This document shows positions 24,885 to 34,340 of a DNA stretch of 64,000 nucleotides, piece after piece. Within the stretch, counting starts at the first letter, position 1, and each line of letters starts with the position of its first letter. Below the pieces are notes generated by a model. It was not told the DNA's origin. It searched no databases and worked only from the letters and a program-made list of their open reading frames with translations. Where the stretch lies: the NCBI RefSeq assembly GCF_023101085.1, contig NZ_CP064703.1:2976001-3040000 (forward strand). The letters run 5' to 3'. This stretch comes from Bradyrhizobium sp. 170. GTDB lineage: Bacteria; Pseudomonadota; Alphaproteobacteria; Rhizobiales; Xanthobacteraceae. The translations under genes were made by a program, and so were the position numbers.

Positions 24885-25814
24885 TCAGGATTTTCGATGC
24901 TTTGCGTTCACCGCGATCGCAGCCGCCGCGGTGCGGTTCTCGACGCCGAGTTTCGAATAGATCTGCTCGAGATGCTTGTCGACGGTGCGCGGGCTCAGGC
25001 CCAGAATCTGCGCGATGTCGCGGTTGGTCTTGCCCTTGGACAGCCACGACAGCACCTCGCCCTCGCGGGCCGTAAGGCCAAGTTCGCTCGAAAATTCCGC
25101 TGGTGTGTCGGCACCTGAATCCTTGGCAAGCCGCAGCAGGAATTCGTTCGCGCCCAGTCTGCCCATGTACTGCAGCCGAAGCTGCTCGTTGCCGGGAAGC
25201 GCGGCCATGATGGCGGCCTTCGATCCGGCCTTGCCTTTGCGGGCCTGATCGAGCCATTGCGGGATCGGCTCCGGCAACACGACATCGTCGTCGCGATCGG
25301 GGCTAAGCGTATCCGACAGCAATTTCTGCGCCTGCGGCGTCGCCCACATGATCTTGCCCGCGCTGTTGACGGCCAGCAGATAGCGGCCGGAAACATCGAG
25401 GGCTGCGCGGGCGCTCTGGGTCAGCCGCGCATTGGCGAGGTGGACGCGGATGCGCGCCAGCATCTCCTCGACCGCAATCGGCTTGGTGACGTAGTCGACG
25501 CCGCCGGCCTCCAGGCCGCGCACGATATGCTCGGTTTCGGCCAGTCCCGTCATGAAGATGATAGGAACGTGGTCGAGGCCGGCGTCGCGCTTCAGCCGCT
25601 TGCAGGTTTCAAAACCGTCCAATCCGGGCATGACCGCGTCGAGCAGTACGATGTCAGGCGTGATCTGGTCGACGATCCGCATCGCGGCCGCGCCGTCGAG
25701 CGCGACCATGACCGTCATGCCGGCGCCGTCGAGCGCGTCGGTGAGCAGCCGCAGGGTCTCCGGCGAATCATCGACGACGAGGGCGACGTCGCGCTTTTTT
25801 GATTCAGTGATCAT
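24885..25814 (-). CDS. Response regulator with LuxR-type DNA-binding domain
   Basis: A 309-residue regulator. The receiver domain (residues 9-125) has the acidic pair in VVDDSPE, phospho-acceptor Asp59 (IVLLDAVMPG) and Lys111 (YVTKPI). A middle region of about 100 residues has PAS-like character (VSGRYLLAVNSAGKIMWATP). The LuxR helix-turn-helix is at about 247-303 (LTAREGEVLSWLSKGKTN, SPRTVDKHLEQIYSKLGV). Its ATG lies inside the last codons of the sensor kinase gene (11-base overlap), so translation is coupled and the two are partners. It probably activates the divergent urea/amide operon in response to substrate, by inference from position. Confidence 0.9.
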   Translation of the reverse strand: MITESKKRDVALVVDDSPETLRLLTDALDGAGMTVMVALDGAAAMRIVDQITPDIVLLDAVMPGLDGFETCKRLKRDAGLDHVPIIFMTGLAETEHIVRGLEAGGVDYVTKPIAVEEMLARIRVHLANARLTQSARAALDVSGRYLLAVNSAGKIMWATPQAQKLLSDTLSPDRDDDVVLPEPIPQWLDQARKGKAGSKAAIMAALPGNEQLRLQYMGRLGANEFLLRLAKDSGADTPAEFSSELGLTAREGEVLSWLSKGKTNRDIAQILGLSPRTVDKHLEQIYSKLGVENRTAAAAIAVNAKHRKS

Positions 25815-28800
25815 AGCTGTGCAGTGTTTTCAGGGTCGCCATGTACTGATCGAGATCGAAGCGGTCGACCAGCGAGCGCATTTGCGAAACGAAATCGGCA
25901 TGCTGGGGATAGTCGTTGCCGATCTCGTCCAGCTTGACCTGGATCGCGCGGATGTAGCCGAGTTGCCCGAGCCCGATCAGTTCCTCGACATGCTTGACCG
26001 GCGGCCGCGAGCCGGTCTCCGGTTTCCAGCGCGGCTGGAGTATTGGCTCGGCCTCGTACTGCCATTCGATCTTGAGCAATTGCCGGATCGTCTCCACCAG
26101 CTTGGGGATATCTATCGGCTTCATCAGATAGCCGTCATGAAACGGCTGCGCCAGCGGCGCGCCATGGGCCTCCAGCGCGCTCGCCGACACCATCAGGATG
26201 CGGGCCTGGTGATGGCCGCTCACGCGCAACGTTTCCGCCACCGTCCAGCCGTCCATGCCCGCCATCGAGATATCCAGCAGAAACAAATCAGGCCGGCAGT
26301 GCTGCGCCAGCGCGAGGCAGCCGGGTCCGTCGGGCGCGCTCAGGAGAATGAAGCCGAGCGGCGCCAGCACCTCGCGCAGGAGGTCGCGATGGGTCGGATC
26401 GTCGTCGGTAATCAGGATCGTCTTGCGCGGGCCGTGATAGCCGAAGATCGGCGCCTCGACCGGCGCAATCCGCGTCGGATTGGTGACTTCCGACAGCAGG
26501 ATCTTGACGCGGAAAATGCTGCCGGTGCCGACCTCGCTCGTCACCCTGATATCGCCGCCCATCACGCCGGCGAGCAGCCGGCTGATGGTCAGCCCGAGAC
26601 CCGTGCCGGTCTGCGGCTGCGAGACGCCGAGCGCGCCGCGCTCGAACGGCGCGAAGATGCGTTCGAGATCGCTTGCCTGGATGCCGGGGCCGGTATCGAT
26701 CACCTCGAACTCCGCGACCGGGCTGCGGTAATGCACGACGAATTGCACGCTGCCGGTTTGCGTGAATTTTAGCGCATTCGACAGCAGGTTGATCAGAACC
26801 TGGCGCAGGCGCTTTTCATCGGCATAGACCACGACGGGCAGCACCGATGGCCGCTTGAAAACGAAGTCGATGCCCTTGGCGGCGGCCTGCACGCGAAACA
26901 TGCCGACGAGTTGGTCGAGGAATTCGCTCAGGCGCACCTCGTCGCGCGATAAATAGAGCCGGCCGGCCTCGATCTTGGAAATGTCCAAAATGCCGTCGAT
27001 CAGCCCCGACAGATGGTCGGCGCTGCGGCGGACCACGCGCACCTGATCGCGCGGCTTGGTGGCGAGGCTGGAATCCTGTTCGAGCAATTGCGCATAGCCA
27101 GAGATAGCGTTCAGCGGCGATCGCAGTTCATGGCTCAGCCCCACCACATACCGGCTCTTGGCGAGGTTGGCGGATTCAGCCACTTCCTTGGCGCGCTGCA
27201 GCTCGGCATCGGTGCGCTTGTGCGCGTCGATTTCCTGAATCAAGAGCGTGGTCTGGCGCCGCGTTTCCGCCTCCGCCGCACGGCGGCTCTGCTGCGCCAG
27301 CACGAACAGCCATGCCACCACGCCGATGATGATGGTGAGCGCGAAGAACACCTTCCAGAGCACGTCGGATAGCGCAAAACCGTCGACCGGAATCGCCGCG
27401 GATGTCTGCAGATAGATCAGCCCGAGCGTCAGGCCAACGAGGCCTGCGGACACCGCGAACACGCCGAGATAATGCCCGAACTGCGAGTTGATCCGGGCAT
27501 AGATCGGCTCCGGCAACAGCTTGCCGAGCGCCTCCGACACCTGTGCGCCGGCGCGCGCATGCGGCTTGCAGAGATCGTGGCAGCGGGCGTCGAGCGAACA
27601 GCACAGCGAACAGATCGGCCCGGCATAGGCCGGGCAGGAGGCCATGTCCTCCGGTTCGAATGAATGCTCGCAGATACAGCACTGGATCGCTTCGAGATTC
27701 TGCCAGCTCCGCTTGGGCTTGCGCGCGATGTAATATTTTCCGTCGGTCGCCCATGCGATCAGCGGCGCGGTGACGAAGGCGACCGCGAGCGCCACGAAAG
27801 CCGAGAGCGCCTTCGCCGTCGGTCCGAACAGGCCGTAGAACGCGCTGATCGAGACGATGGTCGCGATCGTCATGGCGCCGACGCCGACCGGGTTGATGTC
27901 GTAGAGATGCGCGCGCTTGAACTCGATGTGCTGCGGACGAAGCCTAAGCGGCTTGTTGATGACGAGATCGGCGACCAGCGCGCCGACCCAGGCGATTGCG
28001 ACGTTGGAATAGAGCGCCAGCGTCTGCTCCAGCGCCTTGTAGACGCCGATTTCCATCAAGAGCAGCGCCACCATAACGTTGAACACCAGCCAGACCACGC
28101 GGCCGGGATGGCTGTGGGTCAGCCGCGAGAAGAAGTTCGACCAGGCGATCGAGCCGGCATAGGCGTTGGTGACGTTGATCTTGATCTGCGAGAGAATGAC
28201 GAAGGTGCCGGTCAGCGCCAGCACCAGATCGGGCTGCGACAGCACGTAACGAAACGCTTCGAGATACATATGCGCGGGCTCGGCGGCGTGCTCGCTGGAG
28301 ACGCCGTGGCTGAGCGCGAAGTAGGCGAGGAACGAGCCCAACAATAATTTGAGTGCGCCAAAGACGATCCAGCCGGGGCCGGCGCTGAGCAGCGCGATCC
28401 ACCATGAGGTGCGGGAGGTCTTTCGGTCGCGCGGCAGAAACCGCAGGAAGTCGACCTGCTCGCCGATCTGCGCCACCAGCGAAAACACCACCGAGGCGGC
28501 GGTGCCGAACAGCAGCAGATCGAGATGGCCGCTTGGGTCGCCATGTTCGCCGGCGAATTTGCGCCATTCCGTGAACGAATGCGGGTTGGCCCAGGCGATC
28601 GCCACGAAGGGAAGAATGTGGAGAACGACCCAGAGCGGCTGCGTCCACAGCTGGAAGCGGCTGATCAAGGTGATGCCGTAGGTCACCAGGGGAATGATGA
28701 CGACGGCGCTGATGAGATAGCCGATCGGGCGCGGGATGCCGAAGCACATCTCCAGCGCGGCGGCCATGATGACCGCTTCGAGTGCGAAGAAGATGAAGGT

Positions 28801-29175
28801 GAAGGAGGCGTAGATCAGCGAGGTGATGGTCGAGCCGATATAGCCGAAGCCGGCGCCGCGGGTCAGCAGGTCGATATCGATGCCGCATTTTGCGGCATGG
28901 TAGGCAATCGGCAGGCCGCAAAAGAAGATGATGACGCTGACGACCAGGATGGCGGCGGTGGCGTTGGCTGCGCCGTAATTCAGCGTAATCGTGCCGCCGA
29001 TCGCCTCCAGCGCCAGAAAGGAGATCGCGCCAAGGGCCGTATTGGCGACGCGGGCGGCCGACCATCGCCGGGCGCTCTTGGCGGTGAAGCGCAGCGCGTA
29101 ATCTTCCAGGGTCTGGTTCGCAACCCATTGATTGTATTGGCGCCTGACGCGGTCAATCCGCTGCCGCCCTGCCAC
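25804..29175 (-). CDS. NCS1 permease-like/histidine kinase/receiver fusion protein
   Basis: An 1123-residue hybrid sensor. Residues about 20-485 form a nucleobase:cation symporter (NCS1, cytosine/hydantoin permease) domain with about twelve membrane segments. Residues 499-536 hold nine Cys in a zinc-finger-like cluster (ICEHSFEPEDMASC, ICSLCC, CHDLC). Two more membrane spans follow at about 567-590 and 605-627. The kinase core comes next: His682 in GLSHELRSPLNA, N-box NLLSNALKF, DTGPG, and GTGLGLTISRL. A receiver domain follows, with Asp968 (LFLLDIS) and Lys1019. The last 80 residues are uncharacterised. It starts at GTG with GGAG eight bases upstream. It is divergent from the urea/amide operon and coupled to a response regulator, so the permease domain probably senses, and may transport, an amide, urea or ureide. 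Confidence 0.9.
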   Translation of the reverse strand: MAGRQRIDRVRRQYNQWVANQTLEDYALRFTAKSARRWSAARVANTALGAISFLALEAIGGTITLNYGAANATAAILVVSVIIFFCGLPIAYHAAKCGIDIDLLTRGAGFGYIGSTITSLIYASFTFIFFALEAVIMAAALEMCFGIPRPIGYLISAVVIIPLVTYGITLISRFQLWTQPLWVVLHILPFVAIAWANPHSFTEWRKFAGEHGDPSGHLDLLLFGTAASVVFSLVAQIGEQVDFLRFLPRDRKTSRTSWWIALLSAGPGWIVFGALKLLLGSFLAYFALSHGVSSEHAAEPAHMYLEAFRYVLSQPDLVLALTGTFVILSQIKINVTNAYAGSIAWSNFFSRLTHSHPGRVVWLVFNVMVALLLMEIGVYKALEQTLALYSNVAIAWVGALVADLVINKPLRLRPQHIEFKRAHLYDINPVGVGAMTIATIVSISAFYGLFGPTAKALSAFVALAVAFVTAPLIAWATDGKYYIARKPKRSWQNLEAIQCCICEHSFEPEDMASCPAYAGPICSLCCSLDARCHDLCKPHARAGAQVSEALGKLLPEPIYARINSQFGHYLGVFAVSAGLVGLTLGLIYLQTSAAIPVDGFALSDVLWKVFFALTIIIGVVAWLFVLAQQSRRAAEAETRRQTTLLIQEIDAHKRTDAELQRAKEVAESANLAKSRYVVGLSHELRSPLNAISGYAQLLEQDSSLATKPRDQVRVVRRSADHLSGLIDGILDISKIEAGRLYLSRDEVRLSEFLDQLVGMFRVQAAAKGIDFVFKRPSVLPVVVYADEKRLRQVLINLLSNALKFTQTGSVQFVVHYRSPVAEFEVIDTGPGIQASDLERIFAPFERGALGVSQPQTGTGLGLTISRLLAGVMGGDIRVTSEVGTGSIFRVKILLSEVTNPTRIAPVEAPIFGYHGPRKTILITDDDPTHRDLLREVLAPLGFILLSAPDGPGCLALAQHCRPDLFLLDISMAGMDGWTVAETLRVSGHHQARILMVSASALEAHGAPLAQPFHDGYLMKPIDIPKLVETIRQLLKIEWQYEAEPILQPRWKPETGSRPPVKHVEELIGLGQLGYIRAIQVKLDEIGNDYPQHADFVSQMRSLVDRFDLDQYMATLKTLHSYDH

Positions 29176-29279
29176 TGTGATGCTCCTGCCAGTTCAACTG
29201 ACCTCCCACGTAGCCAGCAAACTTCGTACCAAAACCTACGTCGCTATTTTGCGGTGCAATATACGCGATCTTACGTATC

Positions 29280-29292
29280 TGTGCAGTGCACA
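29280..29292. promoter_or_regulatory. Palindrome in the kinase/urtA divergent promoter region
   Basis: TGTGCA-G-TGCACA is a perfect dyad 57 bases before the urtA start, in the 173-base gap between the sensor kinase and urtA. The surrounding sequence is AT-richer than the genes. It is a candidate binding site for the response regulator; no sigma-54 promoter was found. Confidence 0.4.
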
Positions 29293-29348
29293 AATCTAGG
29301 CAATCCTCGCCTGACCAATAAGCGTTCTCGAACAAAAATGGGGTGCTC

Positions 29349-30608
29349 ATGTCAGACAAACCAAACAAGGGCCTGCAGTCGCCGCTACGCCGCAAACTGC
29401 TGATGGGCGCGGCGGCATTGCCGTTCATTTCGATGCTTCCCCGGCCGTCATTCGGAGCCGGTCCCGCAACCTCCGTGGTCAACACTACGGGCCTCGCGGT
29501 CACCGACACGGAGGTTACCGTCGGTATCCTGCACTCCGCCACCGGAACGATGGCGATCTCGGAGACCGGCTCGATCCAGGCCGAAAAGCTCGCGATCGAA
29601 CAGATCAACGCCGCCGGCGGCGTGCTCGGGCGCAAGATCAAGTTTATCCAGGAAGACGGCGCCAGCGACTGGCCGACGTTTGCGGAGAAGGCCAAGAAGC
29701 TTCTCGTCAACGACAAGGTCGCGGCGATCATGGGCTGCTGGACCTCGGCGTCGCGCAAGGCGGTGCTGCCGGTCGTCGAGCAGTACAACGGCATGCTCTA
29801 TTATCCGACCTTCTATGAAGGTCTCGAGCAGTCCAAGAACGTCATCTACACCGGCCAGGAGGCAACCCAGCAGATTCTCGCAGGCCTGAACTGGATCGCC
29901 AAGGAGAAGGGCGCCAAATCGTTCTTCTTCATCGGTTCGGACTACATCTGGCCGCGCACCTCGAACAAGATCGCACGCAAGCACGTCGAGAACGTGCTGA
30001 AGGGCAAGGTCGTCGGCGAGGAATATTACGCGCTCGGCAGCACCCAGTTCAATTCGGTCATTAACAAGATCAAGCTGACCAAGCCCGACGTCATCTTCAC
30101 CGACGTGGTCGGCGGTTCGAACGTCGCCTTCTACAAGCAGCTCAAGGCGGCCGGCGTCGATCTGTCGAAACAGGCGCTGCTGACGATCTCAGTGACCGAA
30201 GACGAAATCGACGGCATCGGCGGCGAAAACATCGCGGGCGCTTATGCCTGCATGAAGTACTTCCAGTCGCTCGACAATGCCAACAACAAGGCGTTCGTTC
30301 CCGCCTTCAAGAAGCTGTGGGGCGAGAAGACGGTGATCGGCGACGTGACGCAGGCCGGCTATCTCGGCCCGTGGCTGTGGAAGCTGACCTGCGAGAAGGC
30401 CGGCAGCTTCGACGTCGACAAGATCGCAGCCGCTTCGCCAGGCATCGAATTCAAGGAGGCGCCCGAAGGTTACGTGCGCATCCATGAAAACCATCACCTC
30501 TGGTCGAAGACCCGGGTCGGCAAGGCCAAGCTCGATGGCCAGTTCGAGCTGATCTTCGAGACCGCCGATCTGGTCGAGCCCGATCCGTTCCCGAAGGGCT
30601 ACCAGTAG
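29349..30608 (+). CDS. urtA: Urea/short-chain amide ABC transporter substrate-binding protein
   Basis: A 419-residue periplasmic binding protein. A twin-arginine-type signal (SPLRRKLLMGAAALPFISML) fits known UrtA proteins. The mature part has VTVGILHSATGTMAISETGS, VVEQYNGMLYYPTFYEGLEQ and NVIYTGQEATQQILAGLNWI, which are highly characteristic of the UrtA/FmdD family. It binds urea or short amides and delivers them to UrtBC. An ATG at 29349 was preferred to the GTG two codons earlier. It is the first gene of the operon and is followed by a very stable hairpin, consistent with higher expression than the permease genes. Because formamidase and amidase genes lie downstream, amides may be the main ligand. 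Confidence 0.93.
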   Translation: MSDKPNKGLQSPLRRKLLMGAAALPFISMLPRPSFGAGPATSVVNTTGLAVTDTEVTVGILHSATGTMAISETGSIQAEKLAIEQINAAGGVLGRKIKFIQEDGASDWPTFAEKAKKLLVNDKVAAIMGCWTSASRKAVLPVVEQYNGMLYYPTFYEGLEQSKNVIYTGQEATQQILAGLNWIAKEKGAKSFFFIGSDYIWPRTSNKIARKHVENVLKGKVVGEEYYALGSTQFNSVINKIKLTKPDVIFTDVVGGSNVAFYKQLKAAGVDLSKQALLTISVTEDEIDGIGGENIAGAYACMKYFQSLDNANNKAFVPAFKKLWGEKTVIGDVTQAGYLGPWLWKLTCEKAGSFDVDKIAAASPGIEFKEAPEGYVRIHENHHLWSKTRVGKAKLDGQFELIFETADLVEPDPFPKGYQ

Positions 30609-30684
30609 GCGCAGCGGAACTCTCCGCAAGCTTCTCCCGAGCAACCAGCTCCCTGGCGTGGACCGTCAATCCGCGCTTGACGAC

Positions 30685-30714
30685 CCCGCGTCGCGAATTC
30701 TCTCGCGACGCGGG
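30685..30714 (+). other. Very stable hairpin between urtA and urtB
   Basis: CCCGCGTCGCGA and TCGCGACGCGGG form a perfect 12-base stem with the loop ATTCTC. It lies in the 133-base gap after the binding-protein gene. Such structures often protect the upstream message or partly terminate, giving excess binding protein over permease. Confidence 0.7.
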
Positions 30715-30741
30715 CACCTTTCCTCAGGCGGAGAAACATCG

Positions 30742-31668
30742 ATGTTCGGCGAATATTCGATTGGCGATCTGGGCTCCATCTTCGTCATGCAGGGTTTTGC
30801 AGGCCTGATCCTGTTTTCCGTCTACGTTCTGATGGCGCTCGGTCTTGCGATCATCTTCGGCCAGATGGGCGTCATCAACATGGCGCACGGCGAGTTCATG
30901 ATCCTCGGCGCCTACGTCACCTGGATGACGTCGAACACGTTCCAGCACTATTTGCCTTCGCTGTTCTCCGGATACTTCTTCCTCGCGATGCTGCTGGCGT
31001 TTCTGGCGTCGGGCGCGCTGGGGATGCTGGTCGAGTGGGCGCTGATCCGTCATCTCTACAAACGTCCGCTCGATACGCTGCTCGCCACCTGGGGGCTGAG
31101 CCTGATCCTGCAGCAGACCTATCGTTCGGTGTTCGGCCCGCGCGAGGTCGGCGTTGAACTGCCGCAATGGATGCTGGGGTCGCTCAAGGTTACCGACAGC
31201 ATCGAGGTTCCGATCAACGGCGTCTTTGTGATGGGCCTGACCGTGCTGATCACCATCGTGGTCGCTTACGTCCTGTATAAATCCCGCTGGGGCCGCCAGG
31301 TCCGCGCCGTGGTGCAGAACCGCATCATGGCCGGCGCCGTCGGCATCAACACCGAGAAGGTCGACCGCTACACCTTCGGCTTGGGCTGCGGCATCGCCGG
31401 CGTCGCCGGAAGCGCCTTCACCATGATCGGATCGACCGGGCCCACTTCAGGCCAGCTCTACATCGTCGATACCTTCCTGGTGGTGGTGTTCGGCGGCGCT
31501 GCCAGCCTGCTCGGCACCATCGCTTCCGCCTTCTCGATCTCGCAGACCCAATCGACGCTGGAATTCTTCACGTCGGGCTCGATGGCCAAGGTGCTCACGC
31601 TGCTCGCTGTGGTCGGAATCCTGATGCTGCGGCCGCAAGGCTTGTTCGCCCTCAAAGTCCGCAAATAA
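30742..31668 (+). CDS. urtB: Urea/amide ABC transporter permease UrtB
   Basis: A 308-residue LivH-type inner-membrane permease with about eight spans. GQMGVINMAHGEFMILGAY near residue 43 is the signature of UrtB, and TLLATWGLSLILQQTYRSVF and the C-terminal LMLRPQGLF also match. It forms the channel with UrtC. GGAGAAA lies before the ATG at 30742; a longer in-frame reading has no site. It is seventeen bases from urtC. Confidence 0.93.
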   Translation: MFGEYSIGDLGSIFVMQGFAGLILFSVYVLMALGLAIIFGQMGVINMAHGEFMILGAYVTWMTSNTFQHYLPSLFSGYFFLAMLLAFLASGALGMLVEWALIRHLYKRPLDTLLATWGLSLILQQTYRSVFGPREVGVELPQWMLGSLKVTDSIEVPINGVFVMGLTVLITIVVAYVLYKSRWGRQVRAVVQNRIMAGAVGINTEKVDRYTFGLGCGIAGVAGSAFTMIGSTGPTSGQLYIVDTFLVVVFGGAASLLGTIASAFSISQTQSTLEFFTSGSMAKVLTLLAVVGILMLRPQGLFALKVRK

Positions 31669-31684
31669 GAAAAGCAGGCAAGTC

Positions 31685-32830
31685 ATGATCACCTCACGCT
31701 TCTTCAATCGATCCGAGCTCATCGGCTTCATTGCGCTGGCCGCGGTCCTGTTCGTGATCCTGCCGCTGTCGCTGGATGTGTTCCGCCTCAACCTGGTCGC
31801 GAAATATCTGACCTACGCCTTTGTCGCGATCGGGCTTGTGCTGTGCTGGGGCTATGGCGGCATTCTGAGCCTGGGGCAGGGCGTGTTCTTCGGCCTCGGC
31901 GGTTACTGCATGGCGATGTTCCTCAAGCTGGAAGCCTCCAGCGTCGAGAACACCAAGATCCAGTCCACGCCCGGCATTCCGGATTTCATGGACTGGAATC
32001 AGATCACCTCGCTGCCTCTGTTCTGGCAGCCGTTCCACAGCCTCACCTTTACCATCGCCGCAATCATCCTGGTGCCCGGCCTGTTCGCCCTGATCATCGG
32101 CACGGCGATGTTCAAGCGCCGCGTCGGCGGCACCTATTTCGCGATCATCACCCAAGCCGTCGCCGCGATCCTGACCATCCTGATCGTGGGACAGCAGGGC
32201 TATACCGGCGGCATCAACGGCATGACCGACCTGCGCACCCTCAAGGGGTGGGACATCCGGCCGGACCACGCCAAGATCATCCTGTATTTCGTCGAGGTGG
32301 TGTTGCTGTTCGCCTGCATCGGCATCGCGCAGTTCATCCGCCTGACCAAGCTCGGCCGCATCCTGGTGGCGATGCGCGAACAGGAAGACCGCGTCCGCTT
32401 CTCCGGCTACAGCGTCGCCAACTTCAAGATTTTCGCCTTCTGCGCCGCCGCCATGTTTGCCGCGATCGGGGGCGCCATGTTTGCGCTCAATGTCGGTTTC
32501 ATGTCGCCGTCCTTTGTCGGCATCGTGCCGTCGATCGAAATGGTGATCTACACCGCGGTCGGCGGACGAATGTCGATCTTCGGCGCGGTGTGGGGCTCGC
32601 TGCTGGTCAATTTTGCCAAGACCGGCCTCTCAGAATCCTTCCCGCAGCTCTGGCTGTTCGGCCTCGGCGCGCTGTTCATCGCGGTCGTGCTGGCCTTCCC
32701 GAACGGCCTGTCGGGAATTTGGGCCGATTACGTTCAGCCGCGCATCGACCGGCTGCTGGCATCGCGCAAATCGAAGCCGGACAGCCCGTGGGCCGACAAT
32801 TCTGTCGCCGACGGCGCGCCGGCGGAGTGA
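31685..32830 (+). CDS. urtC: Urea/amide ABC transporter permease UrtC
   Basis: A 381-residue LivM-type permease with about ten hydrophobic spans. LCWGYGGILSLGQGVFFGLG (near residue 55), YTGGINGMTDL and LVAMREQEDRVRFSGYSVAN are UrtC features. It is the second channel subunit. The C-terminal tail of about 30 residues is polar and cytosolic. It is followed 11 bases later by urtD, so co-translation is likely. Confidence 0.93.
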   Translation: MITSRFFNRSELIGFIALAAVLFVILPLSLDVFRLNLVAKYLTYAFVAIGLVLCWGYGGILSLGQGVFFGLGGYCMAMFLKLEASSVENTKIQSTPGIPDFMDWNQITSLPLFWQPFHSLTFTIAAIILVPGLFALIIGTAMFKRRVGGTYFAIITQAVAAILTILIVGQQGYTGGINGMTDLRTLKGWDIRPDHAKIILYFVEVVLLFACIGIAQFIRLTKLGRILVAMREQEDRVRFSGYSVANFKIFAFCAAAMFAAIGGAMFALNVGFMSPSFVGIVPSIEMVIYTAVGGRMSIFGAVWGSLLVNFAKTGLSESFPQLWLFGLGALFIAVVLAFPNGLSGIWADYVQPRIDRLLASRKSKPDSPWADNSVADGAPAE

Positions 32831-32841
32831 GGAGATAGATC

Positions 32842-33597
<756 letters not shown>

Positions 33598-33614
33598 CAC
33601 CAGGGAGCACGTTC

Positions 33615-34304
33615 ATGCTGGCTATTTCGGATCTACACGTCGCCTACGGCCAGAGCGAGGTGCTGCACGGCCTCAACGTGTCGGTGGCGCCCAACGAGAT
33701 CGTTGCGATCATGGGCCGCAACGGCATGGGCAAGACCACGCTGATGAAGTCGCTAATGGGAATCGTGCCCACCAAAAGCGGCTCGGTGAGCATGGAAGGC
33801 GCAGAGCTGACTGCGCTGCCGAGCTACGATCGCGTCGCCAAGGGCCTCGCCTACGTGCCGCAGGGCCGCATGATCTTCTCGACCATGACGGTGAAGGAGA
33901 ACATCGAGACCGGCCTGGTGGTGTCGGGCGGCTCGGAAGTGCCTGATGACATCTACGAGCTGTTCCCGGTGCTGCTCGAGATGAAAGACCGCCGCGGCGG
34001 CAATCTTTCCGGGGGGCAACAGCAGCAACTGGCGATCGCGCGCGCGCTCGCCACCAAACCGAAAGTGCTGCTGCTGGACGAGCCGACCGAAGGTATCCAG
34101 CCGTCGATCATCAAGGACATGGCGCGCACGCTGAAACGTATTCGCGACGAGCGTGGCCTGTCGATCGTCGTCTCCGAACAGGTGCTGAGCTTCGCGCTCG
34201 ACATCGCCGACCGCGTGCTCGTCATTGAGAACGGTGAGATCGTCCGCGACGACCCGCGCGACAGCGTCGATGCCGCGCAAGTCTCAAAATTCTTGTCCGT
34301 CTGA
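33615..34304 (+). CDS. urtE: Urea/amide ABC transporter ATPase UrtE
   Basis: A 229-residue LivF-type ATPase. Walker A is IMGRNGMGKTTLMKSLMG, the signature is LSGGQQQQLAIARALA, and Walker B is LLLDEPTEGIQPSII. The GRNGMGKTT and EGIQPSII variants are typical of UrtE. It completes the five-gene transporter urtABCDE. The formamidase gene follows after 36 bases. Confidence 0.93.
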   Translation: MLAISDLHVAYGQSEVLHGLNVSVAPNEIVAIMGRNGMGKTTLMKSLMGIVPTKSGSVSMEGAELTALPSYDRVAKGLAYVPQGRMIFSTMTVKENIETGLVVSGGSEVPDDIYELFPVLLEMKDRRGGNLSGGQQQQLAIARALATKPKVLLLDEPTEGIQPSIIKDMARTLKRIRDERGLSIVVSEQVLSFALDIADRVLVIENGEIVRDDPRDSVDAAQVSKFLSV

Positions 34305-34340
34305 AAACCCAACCTGTGCTGTCTAAAAGGGGAGCTATCG

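Noticed and set aside
29176..29348. A sigma-54/NtrC-type promoter before urtA, expected for a nitrogen operon.
   Set aside because: No TGGCAC-N5-TTGC-like sequence was found on either strand in this gap; only a 13-base palindrome is clear.
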